A stretch of 26,297 nt of DNA from assembly GCA_910585395.1 (NCBI GenBank), contig CAJUCK010000026.1:1040-27336 (forward strand), read 5' to 3'. Position numbers and translations under genes: made by a program. Below, piece by piece: positions 1 through 8,800 of this stretch. The notes under the pieces were generated by a model. That model did no database searches. It worked only from the letters and a program-made list of their open reading frames with translations, and was not told the DNA's origin. How positions within the stretch are numbered: position 1 is the first letter of the stretch; each line of letters starts with the position of its first letter. This DNA is from an uncultured Lachnospiraceae bacterium (GTDB lineage: Bacteria > Bacillota > Clostridia > Lachnospirales > Lachnospiraceae).

Positions 1-234
1 GCCGAGACTATGAGATACTGCTACCAGATTATGAACAGTAACGAGACAGAACGAGAACAGCTTGCCACATGGATTGCGAAAATGCGGACGGAATTGAAGA
101 TTAAGATTTTCCGCAAGGAGACCATTGAGGAAGAGAACCGAGAGATGTATGCATATCTGCATGATATTTTTGGGGCACAATTGCTGGAAGCTTTTGAGTT
201 GAAATTTAATGATGAATATAAGGTAACCGGATAA
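1..234 (+). CDS. C-terminal fragment of an unrecognised protein (5' end outside window)
   Basis: The reading frame is already open at base 1 (A-E-T before the first Met at base 10) and ends with TAA at 232-234. No ribosome binding site precedes the Met at 10, so this is read as the tail of a longer gene, not a 74-residue protein. The visible part is charged and helix-rich, ending in LKFNDEYKVTG. There is no transmembrane stretch and no motif I recognise. A hairpin follows at 247-279, which suggests this gene ends its own transcript before nnr. No function is proposed. Confidence 0.55.
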   Translation, partial: AETMRYCYQIMNSNETEREQLATWIAKMRTELKIKIFRKETIEEENREMYAYLHDIFGAQLLEAFELKFNDEYKVTG

Positions 235-246
235 AAGGCAGTCTTA

Positions 247-279
247 GCAGAAAAAGATGTTAAGAATGTCTTTTTCCGC
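247..279 (+). terminator. Terminator-like hairpin before nnr
   Basis: Bases 247-261 pair with 265-279 around a 3-nt loop (AAG). The stem is 15 positions with one A/C mismatch and two G-T wobbles. The 3' arm contains a run of five T (271-275) and the 5' arm a run of five A, so it could act in either direction. The T run lies inside the stem and not after it, which makes this weaker than a classical factor-independent terminator. Confidence 0.45.
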
Positions 280-300
280 ATGTGAAAGGCAGGACAAGAT

Positions 301-1809
301 ATGAATATTTTTGTTGACAGCAGACAGATGAAGCGGTGTGATACAAATACCATAGAACATTTTGGAATTCCGTCTTTAGTGCTGATGGAGCGTGCAGCCC
401 TGGGTACAGCAGAAGAAATTGAAAGCTCTGTGAAAAAGCCTCTTTGCGGCAGTGAGGCGCTTTTCGTATGCGGGGTTGGAAATAATGGCGGAGATGGGCT
501 TGCCATTGCACGCCTGCTGTGGCAGAAGGGATGCAAGGTTACTGTCGTTATGCCGCCAGAACCCAGAAAGGTATCTGCAGAGACAAAGATACAGATGAAT
601 ATTCTGGAAAAATATGGTATCCCTATTGCAGACCGTATACCAGAAAAGAAATTCGATATTATCATAGACGCATTGTTTGGAATTGGCCTGACAAGAGACG
701 TCGCAGGGATCTATGAGGAATATATTTTGAAAATGAATGAGATGGAAGGGTTTAAAGTGGCGGTCGATATTCCTTCTGGCATCCATGGAGATACCGGAGC
801 CGTGATGGGAATTGGATTTTATGCGGATCTGACTGTAACTTTTGCATTTGCCAAAGCAGGTCTTTTACTTTTTCCAGGGGCGGAATATGCCAAGAAAGTG
901 GTGATTAAGGATATTGGAATAGACAGCCGTAGTTTTCTCAGTGAACCCCCCAGTATGTATTATCTGACGAAACAAGATCTTTTGGAAATTCCTTCCAGAA
1001 AGGTACGGTCTAATAAAGGAAGCTATGGAAGAGTGCTGGTGGCGGCCGGACAGAAAAACATGGCAGGGGCGGCGTTTCTCTGTGCCAAGGCAGCTTATCT
1101 GACAGGAACAGGGCTGGTAAAAGTGATGACTGCCGAGGAAAACAGGGTTATTTTGCAGCAGCTTCTGCCAGAAGCAATTTTAGATAGTTACAGCTCTCTA
1201 AATACGGCAAAGGGTCTGGCAAAGTCACTGGGATGGGCGTCTGCTATCGCTCTGGGGCCAGGAATAGGAACCGGAGAGGTATCTTCGCTGGTGAAAACCA
1301 TTTTAAAACACGCAAAAGTTCCTCTGATTTTGGATGCAGATGGGTTGAACATTGTTTCAGAACATCTGGAGTGGCTGAAAGAGGCCAAGACCAGCGTGAT
1401 TGTAACTCCGCATCTGGGAGAAATGGCAAGGCTGGTTAAGAAGGAAATTGCGGTGATACGGGAAGAGCTGATTGAAACTGCACAAGCTTTTGCGGAAAAA
1501 TATCATGTGATCTGTATATTGAAAGATGCAAGGACCATAACGGCGCTGCCAGATGGAAGAGTCTGGGTAAATACCAGCGGAAATAATGGAATGGCAACGG
1601 CTGGCTCTGGAGACGTGCTTACAGGAATTTTGGCAGGATTAGCAGCACAGGGAATGGAACCAGAACTTGCGGCGCCTGTGGGAGTGTATCTCCATGGGCT
1701 TGCAGGAGACTGGAGCGCCAATGAAAAAGGAGCATATGGATTAATGGCGCAAGATATTTTAAACGGCATTCCCTGTATTTTGAAAGAAACCAGTAAGGAA
1801 GGAATGTAA
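301..1809 (+). CDS. nnr: Bifunctional NAD(P)HX epimerase / ADP-dependent NAD(P)HX dehydratase
   Basis: Repairs hydrated NADH and NADPH in the cytosol: the N-terminal YjeF domain epimerises R- and S-NAD(P)HX, and the C-terminal ribokinase-like domain dehydrates the S form using ADP. At 502 residues it has the usual length of the fused bacterial enzyme. The epimerase half (about 1-215) shows GNNGGDG at 60-66, DALFGIGL at 123-130 and DIPSG at 156-160. The dehydratase half (about 228-495) shows GSYGRVLV at 240-247, LGPGIG at 318-323, LDADGLN at 344-350, VTPHLGEM at 368-375 and the nucleotide-site AGSGDVLTG at 434-442. The ATG at 301 is preceded by only a weak AGGAC-type ribosome binding site. alr begins 3 nt after the stop, so the two are probably co-transcribed. 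Confidence 0.95.
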   Translation: MNIFVDSRQMKRCDTNTIEHFGIPSLVLMERAALGTAEEIESSVKKPLCGSEALFVCGVGNNGGDGLAIARLLWQKGCKVTVVMPPEPRKVSAETKIQMNILEKYGIPIADRIPEKKFDIIIDALFGIGLTRDVAGIYEEYILKMNEMEGFKVAVDIPSGIHGDTGAVMGIGFYADLTVTFAFAKAGLLLFPGAEYAKKVVIKDIGIDSRSFLSEPPSMYYLTKQDLLEIPSRKVRSNKGSYGRVLVAAGQKNMAGAAFLCAKAAYLTGTGLVKVMTAEENRVILQQLLPEAILDSYSSLNTAKGLAKSLGWASAIALGPGIGTGEVSSLVKTILKHAKVPLILDADGLNIVSEHLEWLKEAKTSVIVTPHLGEMARLVKKEIAVIREELIETAQAFAEKYHVICILKDARTITALPDGRVWVNTSGNNGMATAGSGDVLTGILAGLAAQGMEPELAAPVGVYLHGLAGDWSANEKGAYGLMAQDILNGIPCILKETSKEGM

Positions 1810-1812
1810 GAG

Positions 1813-2982
1813 ATGAAATTATACAGCAGAGTTTATGCAGAGATAAATCTGGATGCAGTTCTCCATAATATGAAACAGATGCAGCAGAGGATTGGAAAAG
1901 ACACCGGGATTATGTGTGTGATTAAGACGGATGGATATGGCCATGGCGCTGTACCGATTGGCAGAGAACTGGAACATCTTCCTGTCACATGGGGATATGC
2001 CACGGCAACAGCCGAAGAGGCGCAGATTCTTCGCAGAGCTGGATTGAAAAAACCGATACTTGTGTTAGGAGCTGCATTTTTGGAACAGTATCATGGAATG
2101 ATGAAAGACGATATACGGGCAACCGTCTACTCTTTGAAACAGGCGCAGGACATGGAGAGAACTGCTGCAGAAGCAGGAGAGAAGATAACAGTCCACATAA
2201 AAATTGATACTGGATTAAGCCGCCTGGGGTTTCAGGTCAGCAAAGAAGCGGCAGATGAAATTGCACAGATTGCAGCTATGCCGCATATTGTAATGGAGGG
2301 AATGTTTACACATTTTGCCAAAGCAGATGCCAGGGATAAAACCATGGCCAAGGAACAGCTTGAAAGGTTTCAGGAGATGAAATGCATGCTGTCAGAACGC
2401 AAAGTTGAAATCCCATTGCTGCACAGTTCTAACAGTGCAGCAATTATTGATATGCCAGAGGCAAATATGAATATTGTACGTGCTGGAATCAGTCTGTACG
2501 GCATGTGGCCTTCGGATGAGGTACAAAAAGAAAAAATGGATTTGCAGCCGGTACTGTCCTTAAAGAGCAGAATTGTATTTCTCAAGGAATTGGAGCCGGG
2601 AAGGACGATTAGCTATGGAGCTGTCTATAAGACTACAAAAAGGCAGCGGATCGCAACGATTCCGGTGGGGTATGGGGACGGTTATCCCAGAAGTCTTTCG
2701 AACAGGGGGTATGTATTGATTCATGGAAAGAAGGCCCCTATCTGTGGACGAATCTGCATGGATCAGTTGATGGTGGACGTTACCCATATTCCAGAGGCAG
2801 AAGAGGGAGATACAGTGACACTGGTAGGAAGAGATGGTACAGAACATATTTCTATGGAAGAAATTGGAGATTTGTCTGGCAGATTTAATTATGAATTTGC
2901 CTGTGACCTGGGGAAACGGATTCCGAGAGTTTATGTCAAAGGAAATCAAGTTACGGAGACCAGGGATTATTTCGGAGAATAA
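1813..2982 (+). CDS. alr: Alanine racemase
   Basis: PLP-dependent interconversion of L- and D-alanine, supplying D-Ala for peptidoglycan. The 389 residues match the fold-type III racemase family. Lys38 in VIKTDGYGHG is the PLP Schiff-base lysine; the family more often has KANAYGHG, so the T-D-G here is a mild variation. Tyr268 in ISYGAVY is the expected second catalytic base, contributed to the partner subunit. Also seen are the GLSRLGF stretch (134-140), HSSNSAA (204-210) and CMDQLMVDV (315-323). The ATG sits 3 nt after nnr, with AAGGA overlapping the end of nnr as likely ribosome binding site. The alr-mazF order is common in Firmicutes, where an antitoxin gene usually sits between; here it does not. 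Confidence 0.96.
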   Translation: MKLYSRVYAEINLDAVLHNMKQMQQRIGKDTGIMCVIKTDGYGHGAVPIGRELEHLPVTWGYATATAEEAQILRRAGLKKPILVLGAAFLEQYHGMMKDDIRATVYSLKQAQDMERTAAEAGEKITVHIKIDTGLSRLGFQVSKEAADEIAQIAAMPHIVMEGMFTHFAKADARDKTMAKEQLERFQEMKCMLSERKVEIPLLHSSNSAAIIDMPEANMNIVRAGISLYGMWPSDEVQKEKMDLQPVLSLKSRIVFLKELEPGRTISYGAVYKTTKRQRIATIPVGYGDGYPRSLSNRGYVLIHGKKAPICGRICMDQLMVDVTHIPEAEEGDTVTLVGRDGTEHISMEEIGDLSGRFNYEFACDLGKRIPRVYVKGNQVTETRDYFGE

Positions 2983-3093
2983 AATGACAATTTTTAATTT
3001 TTGAAATCCTGGCAGAAGAAATCTGAATACACACGAAAAAATTGGGAATAATAGGAAGTAAAATAACCTATAAAGTTTTGGAGTGTGAGAAAA

Positions 3094-3441
3094 GTGATTA
3101 TTCATAGAGGAGATATTTATTATGCAGATCTGCGTCCGGTAGTAGGCTCAGAACAGGGGGGGATCCGTCCGGTTCTGATTATACAGAATGATGTGGGGAA
3201 CCGGCACAGTCCTACGATAATCTGTGCAGCTATTACATCAAAAATGAATAAGGCGAAGCTGCCTACGCATGTGGAGCTGGATGCGGGAAAGTATGATTTG
3301 GTAAAGGATTCTGTAGTGTTGTTGGAACAGCTTCGTACAATTGATAAACAGAGACTTAAAGACAAAGTTTGTCGTCTGGACAGTGAAATTCTCAAAAAAG
3401 TAGACAGAGCACTTGAAATCAGTTTGGAACTATATACATAA
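3094..3441 (+). CDS. mazF: MazF/EndoA-family endoribonuclease (toxin) without adjacent antitoxin
   Basis: Sequence-specific mRNA interferase of the PemK/MazF (EndoA, NdoA) family. I choose the GTG at 3094: GGAG at 3080-3083 is then 10 nt upstream, and the product (115 residues) starts IIHRGDIYYADL, lining up with the start of Bacillus subtilis EndoA as I remember it. With this start the expected catalytic residues fall at Arg25 (in GGIRPVL) and Thr48 (in AAITS), the same numbers as in EndoA. A GTG at 3085 would add three residues but leaves only a 1-nt gap to the ribosome binding site. The family core SEQGG (19-23), QNDVGN (31-36) and LLEQLRTIDKQRL is intact, so the enzyme looks active. The 111 bp between alr and this start encode no antitoxin. 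Confidence 0.93.
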   Translation: MIIHRGDIYYADLRPVVGSEQGGIRPVLIIQNDVGNRHSPTIICAAITSKMNKAKLPTHVELDAGKYDLVKDSVVLLEQLRTIDKQRLKDKVCRLDSEILKKVDRALEISLELYT

Positions 3442-3444
3442 ATC

Positions 3445-3473
3445 TTGACTAATATACTGCAAAATGGTATATT
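3445..3473 (+). promoter_or_regulatory. Sigma-A type promoter for the CNNM/CorC-like gene
   Basis: TTGACT (3445-3450) and TATATT (3468-3473) are separated by exactly 17 nt, starting 4 nt after the mazF stop codon. Each hexamer differs from consensus by one base. This separates the downstream gene from the nnr-alr-mazF group. It also argues against a start for the next gene at the ATG at 3464, because that ATG lies within this promoter. Confidence 0.75.
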
Positions 3474-3520
3474 TCAAGTGTTTATTAATGAAAGTACAAA
3501 AGGAAAAAGGAGTCAAAGAT

Positions 3521-4879
3521 ATGGATGATGGCGGGAGTCCGGTCATAGGGCTGATAATATTTTTGATATTGACGGTTCTAAGCGGTTTGCTGTATGGATT
3601 TCTCACAGCGTTGGAGGAAATCAGTGAGAGCCAGGTGCACAAATGGGCAGATGAGGGTAACAGGCATGCAGTGTGGCTGTGTAAGGTAAAAGATTCACCC
3701 TATAAGACCAGACATGCGATACAGATTATGGTAACTTTTGTCAGTGGAGTTTTCGGAATTCATCAGATAAGTCTGCTGGCGGTAATCCTTGCTGAGATAT
3801 TGGGAGGAGCTAGCGCAGGAGCATATCTGAAAATAATCTGCTATGTGCTGGCGGCTGTATTTGGAGTTTTTTTATTTGCTGTCCTCGGGATTATAGCGCC
3901 GCAGAAAGTGGCAGCCAGGAAACCAGATAAATGGCTGTCTGCCCTGACTGGTTTTGTTCATGGACTGCTGTGTATTCTGACACCATATACTTTCCTCGCG
4001 GAACATTTGTCAAATCTGCTGGCGCGGATTATGGGAATAGACCCCAATGCCAGTTTTGACGATGTTACAGAGGAAGAAATTATATCTATGGTCAATGAGG
4101 GACATGAACAGGGAGTTCTGCAGGCGAGCGAGGCAGAGATGATTCATAATATATTTGAATTTGATGACAAGGAAGCAAAGGATATAATGACGCACCGCAA
4201 AAATGTTGTGGCGGTGGACGGCAGGATGAAGCTTCGCGAAGTTCTGGAGTTTGTGCTGAATGGAAATAATTCCCGTTTTCCAGTGTATCGGGAAGACATT
4301 GACCATATCATTGGCGTAATACATATGAAGGATGTGATGATTGAGAGCAGGAAAGAACAGTATCTGGACTGGAGAGTACAGGCAATTCCGGGACTGGTGC
4401 GAGAGGCGTTATTTATCCCGGAAACCAGGAATATTAATGATCTGTTTAAAGTGATGCAGTCTCAGAAAAACCATATGGTTATTGTTGTGGATGAATATGG
4501 ACAGACAGCCGGAATTGTAGCGATGGAAGATATTCTGGAAGAAATTGTGGGAAACATTTTTGATGAGTATGACAAGGAGGAAACTGTCATAGCTTCTCAG
4601 ACAGATGGAAGTTATCTGATGAGCGGAATGGCGCCTTTCGACGAGGTGTGCCAGCTTCTTCAAATTTCTCAAAAAGATGAGGAGTTTGAGACCCTGAACG
4701 GGTTTCTTATTTCTCTGATTGGGAGAATCCCTGCAGACAATGAAAAATTTGACTTAGAATACCAGGGCTGGAGATTTCAGGTGCAGTCAGTCAGGGATAA
4801 GATGATCCACACCGTTTTAGTATTAAAAAGCCAGACAGAAAACGGGAGAAGAGAGAAAGGCCAGGAAGAAAAGCTGTAA
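3521..4879 (+). CDS. CNNM / HlyC-CorC family membrane protein with paired CBS domains
   Basis: Probable integral membrane protein of the CNNM (DUF21)-CBS-CorC_HlyC family. Members are often annotated hemolysin or magnesium/cobalt efflux; the true substrate is uncertain. The ATG at 3521 is preferred: AAGGAG at 3508-3513 is well spaced, and the in-frame ATG at 3464 lies inside the promoter. The product is 452 residues. Hydrophobic segments lie near 8-30, 68-98, 104-126 and 143-165 (DUF21 part). CBS motifs run about 215-272 (MTHRKNVVAVD, FPVYRE, IIGVIHMKD) and 285-345 (VDEYGQTAGIVAMEDILEE). The CorC/HlyC C-terminal domain covers about 360-437 (LMSGMAPFDEV, FETLNGFLISL). CBS pairs usually bind adenine nucleotides and control transport. 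Confidence 0.9.
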   Translation: MDDGGSPVIGLIIFLILTVLSGLLYGFLTALEEISESQVHKWADEGNRHAVWLCKVKDSPYKTRHAIQIMVTFVSGVFGIHQISLLAVILAEILGGASAGAYLKIICYVLAAVFGVFLFAVLGIIAPQKVAARKPDKWLSALTGFVHGLLCILTPYTFLAEHLSNLLARIMGIDPNASFDDVTEEEIISMVNEGHEQGVLQASEAEMIHNIFEFDDKEAKDIMTHRKNVVAVDGRMKLREVLEFVLNGNNSRFPVYREDIDHIIGVIHMKDVMIESRKEQYLDWRVQAIPGLVREALFIPETRNINDLFKVMQSQKNHMVIVVDEYGQTAGIVAMEDILEEIVGNIFDEYDKEETVIASQTDGSYLMSGMAPFDEVCQLLQISQKDEEFETLNGFLISLIGRIPADNEKFDLEYQGWRFQVQSVRDKMIHTVLVLKSQTENGRREKGQEEKL

Positions 4880-4882
4880 ATC

Positions 4883-4911
4883 TTGTCAGACCCAGAGGAA
4901 TGTGGTAAAAT
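4883..4911 (+). promoter_or_regulatory. Sigma-A type promoter for the yebC-family gene
   Basis: TTGTCA (4883-4888) and TAAAAT (4906-4911) are separated by exactly 17 nt, starting a few bases after the preceding stop codon (4879). The YebC coding region starts 57 nt downstream of the -10 box. Confidence 0.72.
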
Positions 4912-4968
4912 AAACTGCGCTTTTGTATGATAAGTGTGTAAAATGAGAAACAGAAAAGAGGAGAACAT

Positions 4969-5697
4969 ATGTCAGGACATTCTAAATTTGCAAATATTAA
5001 ACATAAAAAAGAGAAAAATGATGCGGCAAAAGGTAAAATTTTTACCATTATCGGACGTGAAATTGCCGTTGCTGTAAAAGAAGGCGGTCCAGACCCTAAC
5101 AATAACAGCAGGCTCAGAGATGTGATAGCGAAGGCAAAGGCAAATAATATGCCCAATGATACAATTGAACGTGGAATTAAAAAAGCAGCCGGAGACGCCA
5201 GCTCTGTGAATTATGAATTTGTTTCTTATGAGGGCTATGGGCCAAATGGTACAGCCATCATTGTGGATGCGCTTACGGATAATAAGAACCGTACAGCCGC
5301 CAACGTGAGGAGTGCATTTACAAAGGGAAATGGAAATGTGGGAACTCCAGGATGTGTATCCTATATGTTTGACAAAAAAGGGCAGATTATTATTGACAGA
5401 GAAGAATGTGAGATGGAACCAGATGATCTTATGATGACGGCATTAGATGCGGGAGCAGAGGATTTCTCTGAGGAAGAAGACAGCTTTGAAATAATTACTG
5501 ATCCGGATGTTTTCAGTGAGGTCCGCCAGAAGCTGGAGGATGCAGGGATTGTCATGGCGTCAGCAGAGGTTACCATGATTCCGCAGACCTGGGTGGAACT
5601 GACGGATGAGACGGCGATTCGCAGTCTGCAGAAAACTTTGGATTTGCTGGATGAAGATGATGATGTTCAGGCAGTGTATCATAACTGGGAGGAATAA
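4969..5697 (+). CDS. YebC/PmpR-family DNA-binding or translation-associated regulator
   Basis: Cytosolic YebC/PmpR/TACO1-family protein of 242 residues, the family's usual length. The N-terminus carries the hallmark MSGHSKFANIKHKK, followed by DAAKGKIFTIIGREI, and residues 40-75 hold NNSRLRDVIAKAKANNMP. The C-terminal half has the acidic stretch expected (EEEDSFEIITDP, LDEDDDVQAVYHN). Family members were described as transcription regulators, and more recent work links them to translation through difficult peptide stretches, so the exact role here is open. The start has a clear AGAGGAG ribosome binding site 6-7 nt upstream. It is a single-gene unit with its own promoter and a strong terminator. 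Confidence 0.95.
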   Translation: MSGHSKFANIKHKKEKNDAAKGKIFTIIGREIAVAVKEGGPDPNNNSRLRDVIAKAKANNMPNDTIERGIKKAAGDASSVNYEFVSYEGYGPNGTAIIVDALTDNKNRTAANVRSAFTKGNGNVGTPGCVSYMFDKKGQIIIDREECEMEPDDLMMTALDAGAEDFSEEEDSFEIITDPDVFSEVRQKLEDAGIVMASAEVTMIPQTWVELTDETAIRSLQKTLDLLDEDDDVQAVYHNWEE

Positions 5698-5717
5698 AAT
5701 TACATAGGAAAAGCGGG

Positions 5718-5750
5718 CGGTATTCAGAGTAGGCTGAATACCGTTTTTTA
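5718..5750 (+). terminator. Factor-independent terminator after the yebC-family gene
   Basis: A perfect 10-bp stem (CGGTATTCAG pairing with CTGAATACCG) closes a 6-nt loop and is followed directly by six T (5744-5749). It starts 20 nt after the stop codon. Confidence 0.92.
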
Positions 5751-5835
5751 CTTTATAGGAAATACCTTTGTCTCTATGATTCTAAGAAAAGCCAACAAAA
5801 CATACAAAAAAGCAGGAAAGAAAACAAGAATTCTG

Positions 5836-5865
5836 TTGATTTTTCCTAATAGTACAGTTTATAAT
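5836..5865 (+). promoter_or_regulatory. Sigma-A type promoter for the GH59-like gene
   Basis: TTGATT (5836-5841) and a perfect TATAAT (5860-5865) with 18 nt between them, 31 nt upstream of the ATG at 5897. With the terminator at 5718-5750 this makes the GH59-like gene an independent transcription unit. I could not identify an operator around it. Confidence 0.7.
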
Positions 5866-5896
5866 AAGGGCAGATTAAAAATGAGGAGGAAAATTT

Positions 5897-8800
5897 ATGG
5901 CATTGAAGAAAAAAAGACTTTTCAGTCTGGCTCTGGCAGTTATCTTGGGGCTGTCTGCTCCTGTTGCGGGAAATACTGCTCTTGCTGCAGAAGTTTTGCC
6001 TGCAGCAGTTTCAAAACCAGTTTTGCCAGATAGTTTCAGCGTTCCATTGGAGGACAACAATGGGATAGTTTTGACAGATTTGGCGCATAAAGTTCAGCTG
6101 TCAGGATTTGGAACAGCCATTGAAGTGGGTACGCAGTGGAATAATGAGAACAAAGGACATGCTGTGATTGAAAACGCAGGAGATTTGTTTCAGAAAACAG
6201 CTTTTACGGTACTTTTGGATGTGAAACAGCAGTTTGATGTTCCAGACAGAGATGCGGATAAAGTAGATCAGCGCGTCGCTCTGACTATTGGAGATGAAAC
6301 CAATAATATACATCTTCTGACCTACTCTGGTAAGCTGGGTTATGGGGGAAATACCAGCGGCATCAGTACAAATATGCAGGAACTGTCTGGGATAAATAAG
6401 GATGGATGGAATGCAGTTGCCATGACCTATGAAGAGAAGAATGGTGGCAATGGACATATTGTTGTTTACATCAATGGTGTGAAAGCAGCAGATGTGGCAG
6501 ATATTGGATTCAAGCTCAGTACAATGGACAATGTCACAGCTATGCTTGCACGTACATATGGAACCAATTATCTGCAGCAGGGATGCTATGACAATATTGC
6601 AGCAGGTGATACTGTGCTGGATGAAGCTGCATTAATTGCGGAAACTGCATACCGCAGGCAGGAGAAAGAAGCTGTACCAGATTACGCAATTGTTGTTAAA
6701 GGAAGTGATGTGGATACTGCAGCTGCTAATATCAATGGACTTACCTATAAAGGATTTGGAATGCTCAATGGAAACAGCACCAGCAATCTTCTCTTAGATT
6801 ATAAATCCAAGAGTCCAGAAAAATATAACGAAATGATGCAGTATCTGTTTGGCGGAAAATATCCGCTGTTTACTCATATAAAGATGGAAATGGGAAATGA
6901 CGGCAACAATTCCACTGGTGCGGAAGCATGTACTATGCGTTATGAGAATGAAGAGGCAGATGCTTCTCGTTCACCAGGATTTGTGATGGCTGCAGATGCC
7001 AAGAAAATTAATCCCAATGTAAAAATCAGCATACTGCGGTGGGAGATGCCAAAATGGGCGGCTGATAAATGGGGGGAAAATACAGACAGCCAGGGATATG
7101 AGGCAGTATACAAATGGTATAAAGAGACGATTTTTGACGCCTACGAGAAATATCACTATATGGTGGACTTTATCAATCCGGATAAAAATGAGACTTCAAA
7201 CCCAGATACAGCCTTTATTAAATGGTTTTCCAACAGAATTAAAAATGAAACGCAGTTTCCTTCCTACATAGACGCAGAAGCTCAGGCAAAATATAAAAAT
7301 ATTCGTATAATTGCTTCTGATGAGAATAAAGGACTGGAAATTGTGCCTGCTATGCGGGAAGATGCAGATCTTTATAATGCTGTGGATATTATTGGTTTCC
7401 ACTACCGCACAAACGCCACAGATGATTACGTGAAAATGGCAGATGAAGATGATAAGGAAGTCTGGTACAGTGAAGGATGTGCAACTTTTGGCTATTCAGA
7501 GCTGCAAGAGAACAAGACAGCTGAATATGGTGCAAATACAATCGGTGGATATCAAAGTCCTCTTGCACTGATGGACAGTTTTATTACAGCTTTTGATTCT
7601 TCCCGCCGCACCCATTATATGTTCCAGCCTGCGATAGGTTCTTTTTATGAGGGAATACAATATGGGCACAAGGAATTGCTGAGCGCCAGAGATCCATGGA
7701 GCGGTTATATTCATTATGATCCGGCACTTTATATGCTGGAACATTTTGCAAAATTTGCCAAGACAGGATGGGAGGACAGCAGTCCAAACACCAATGATAT
7801 CTGGCGTGTGATCCGCCCGGCTACCCAAGGAGCTTTTGAGGGAAGCGACAATGAACACGCTACAGCCGGAATAAATGGAAATGCAGGATATATGACGCTT
7901 GCTTCTCCAGATAAGAAAGATTTTTCTGTGGTAATGGTAAACAATACCAAGAATCAGAAAACCTTTTTTATCAGTACAGAAGACATGAATATGCCAGAAA
8001 GTTCCAATCTTAATTTCTGGCTGACAGAGACTGATAAATATATGCAGAATATGGGAACAGCTGAAAAGAAAGCAGATGGATTTAAGATAACCATGCCTGC
8101 GTACAGTGTGGGCACGGTGACTACTTTGCGTACAGAACCAGAACGTGCTCCCGCAGACGGCATCCACAATGAAGACAGGACAGTATTAGATACTGATGCA
8201 ACAGGCGGAACCAATGGGGCAGTCAATGACAATGTATTATATGCTGATAATTTTGAATATGCAGAAGAAGCAGAAGGCTATCTGAAAGAACGTGGAAATG
8301 AGCCCCGCTATATGTTAGATGCGCACGGAGCCTGGATAGTAGAAAATGGCAGGCTTAAGCAGGAGCTGGGAAACAGTGTGAATCAATGGAATCCAGGAGA
8401 ACCCTCAACAATTGTAGGAGATTTTCGATGGATGGATTATATGGTTTCTGTGGATGTTGAGATTCCCAATGCTGCAGACGATGTCTTTACCAGGCTGACA
8501 GCCCGTTCTCAGTCTGGTATGAACTGGGATAACAGTGGTTATACATTGAGCGTCAATGGAGCTGGAAACTGGGAACTGCATCGTATTGGTGTGAAAGTTT
8601 CCAATGGTTTTGTTCCCAGAAGCCCTGATGGAACATACAAATTATCTCTGATGTGCCTGGGAGATACAGTGAGTGTTCTTGTCAATGATCAGGTTGTTGA
8701 AAATTATAAAGATTCTGTACCTATCCTTTCTGGGCGGGTAAAATTGAGTTCTACCTGGAATCAGGTTTATTTTGACAATTTGATGGTGGAAACCATTGAT

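Noticed and set aside
21..665. Minus-strand frame of 214 codons across the start of nnr
   Set aside because: It is antisense to the well-supported epimerase domain and Ser/Phe-rich like a shadow frame, with no family signature.
3464..3520. N-terminal extension of the CNNM/CorC protein from the ATG at 3464
   Set aside because: This ATG lies within a near-consensus promoter (-10 at 3468-3473), and a better start with AAGGAG is at 3521.
7496..8167. Long minus-strand frame of 223 codons inside the GH59-like gene
   Set aside because: It lies antisense to a strongly supported coding region, has no recognisable domain and no good ribosome binding site; such shadows are common here.
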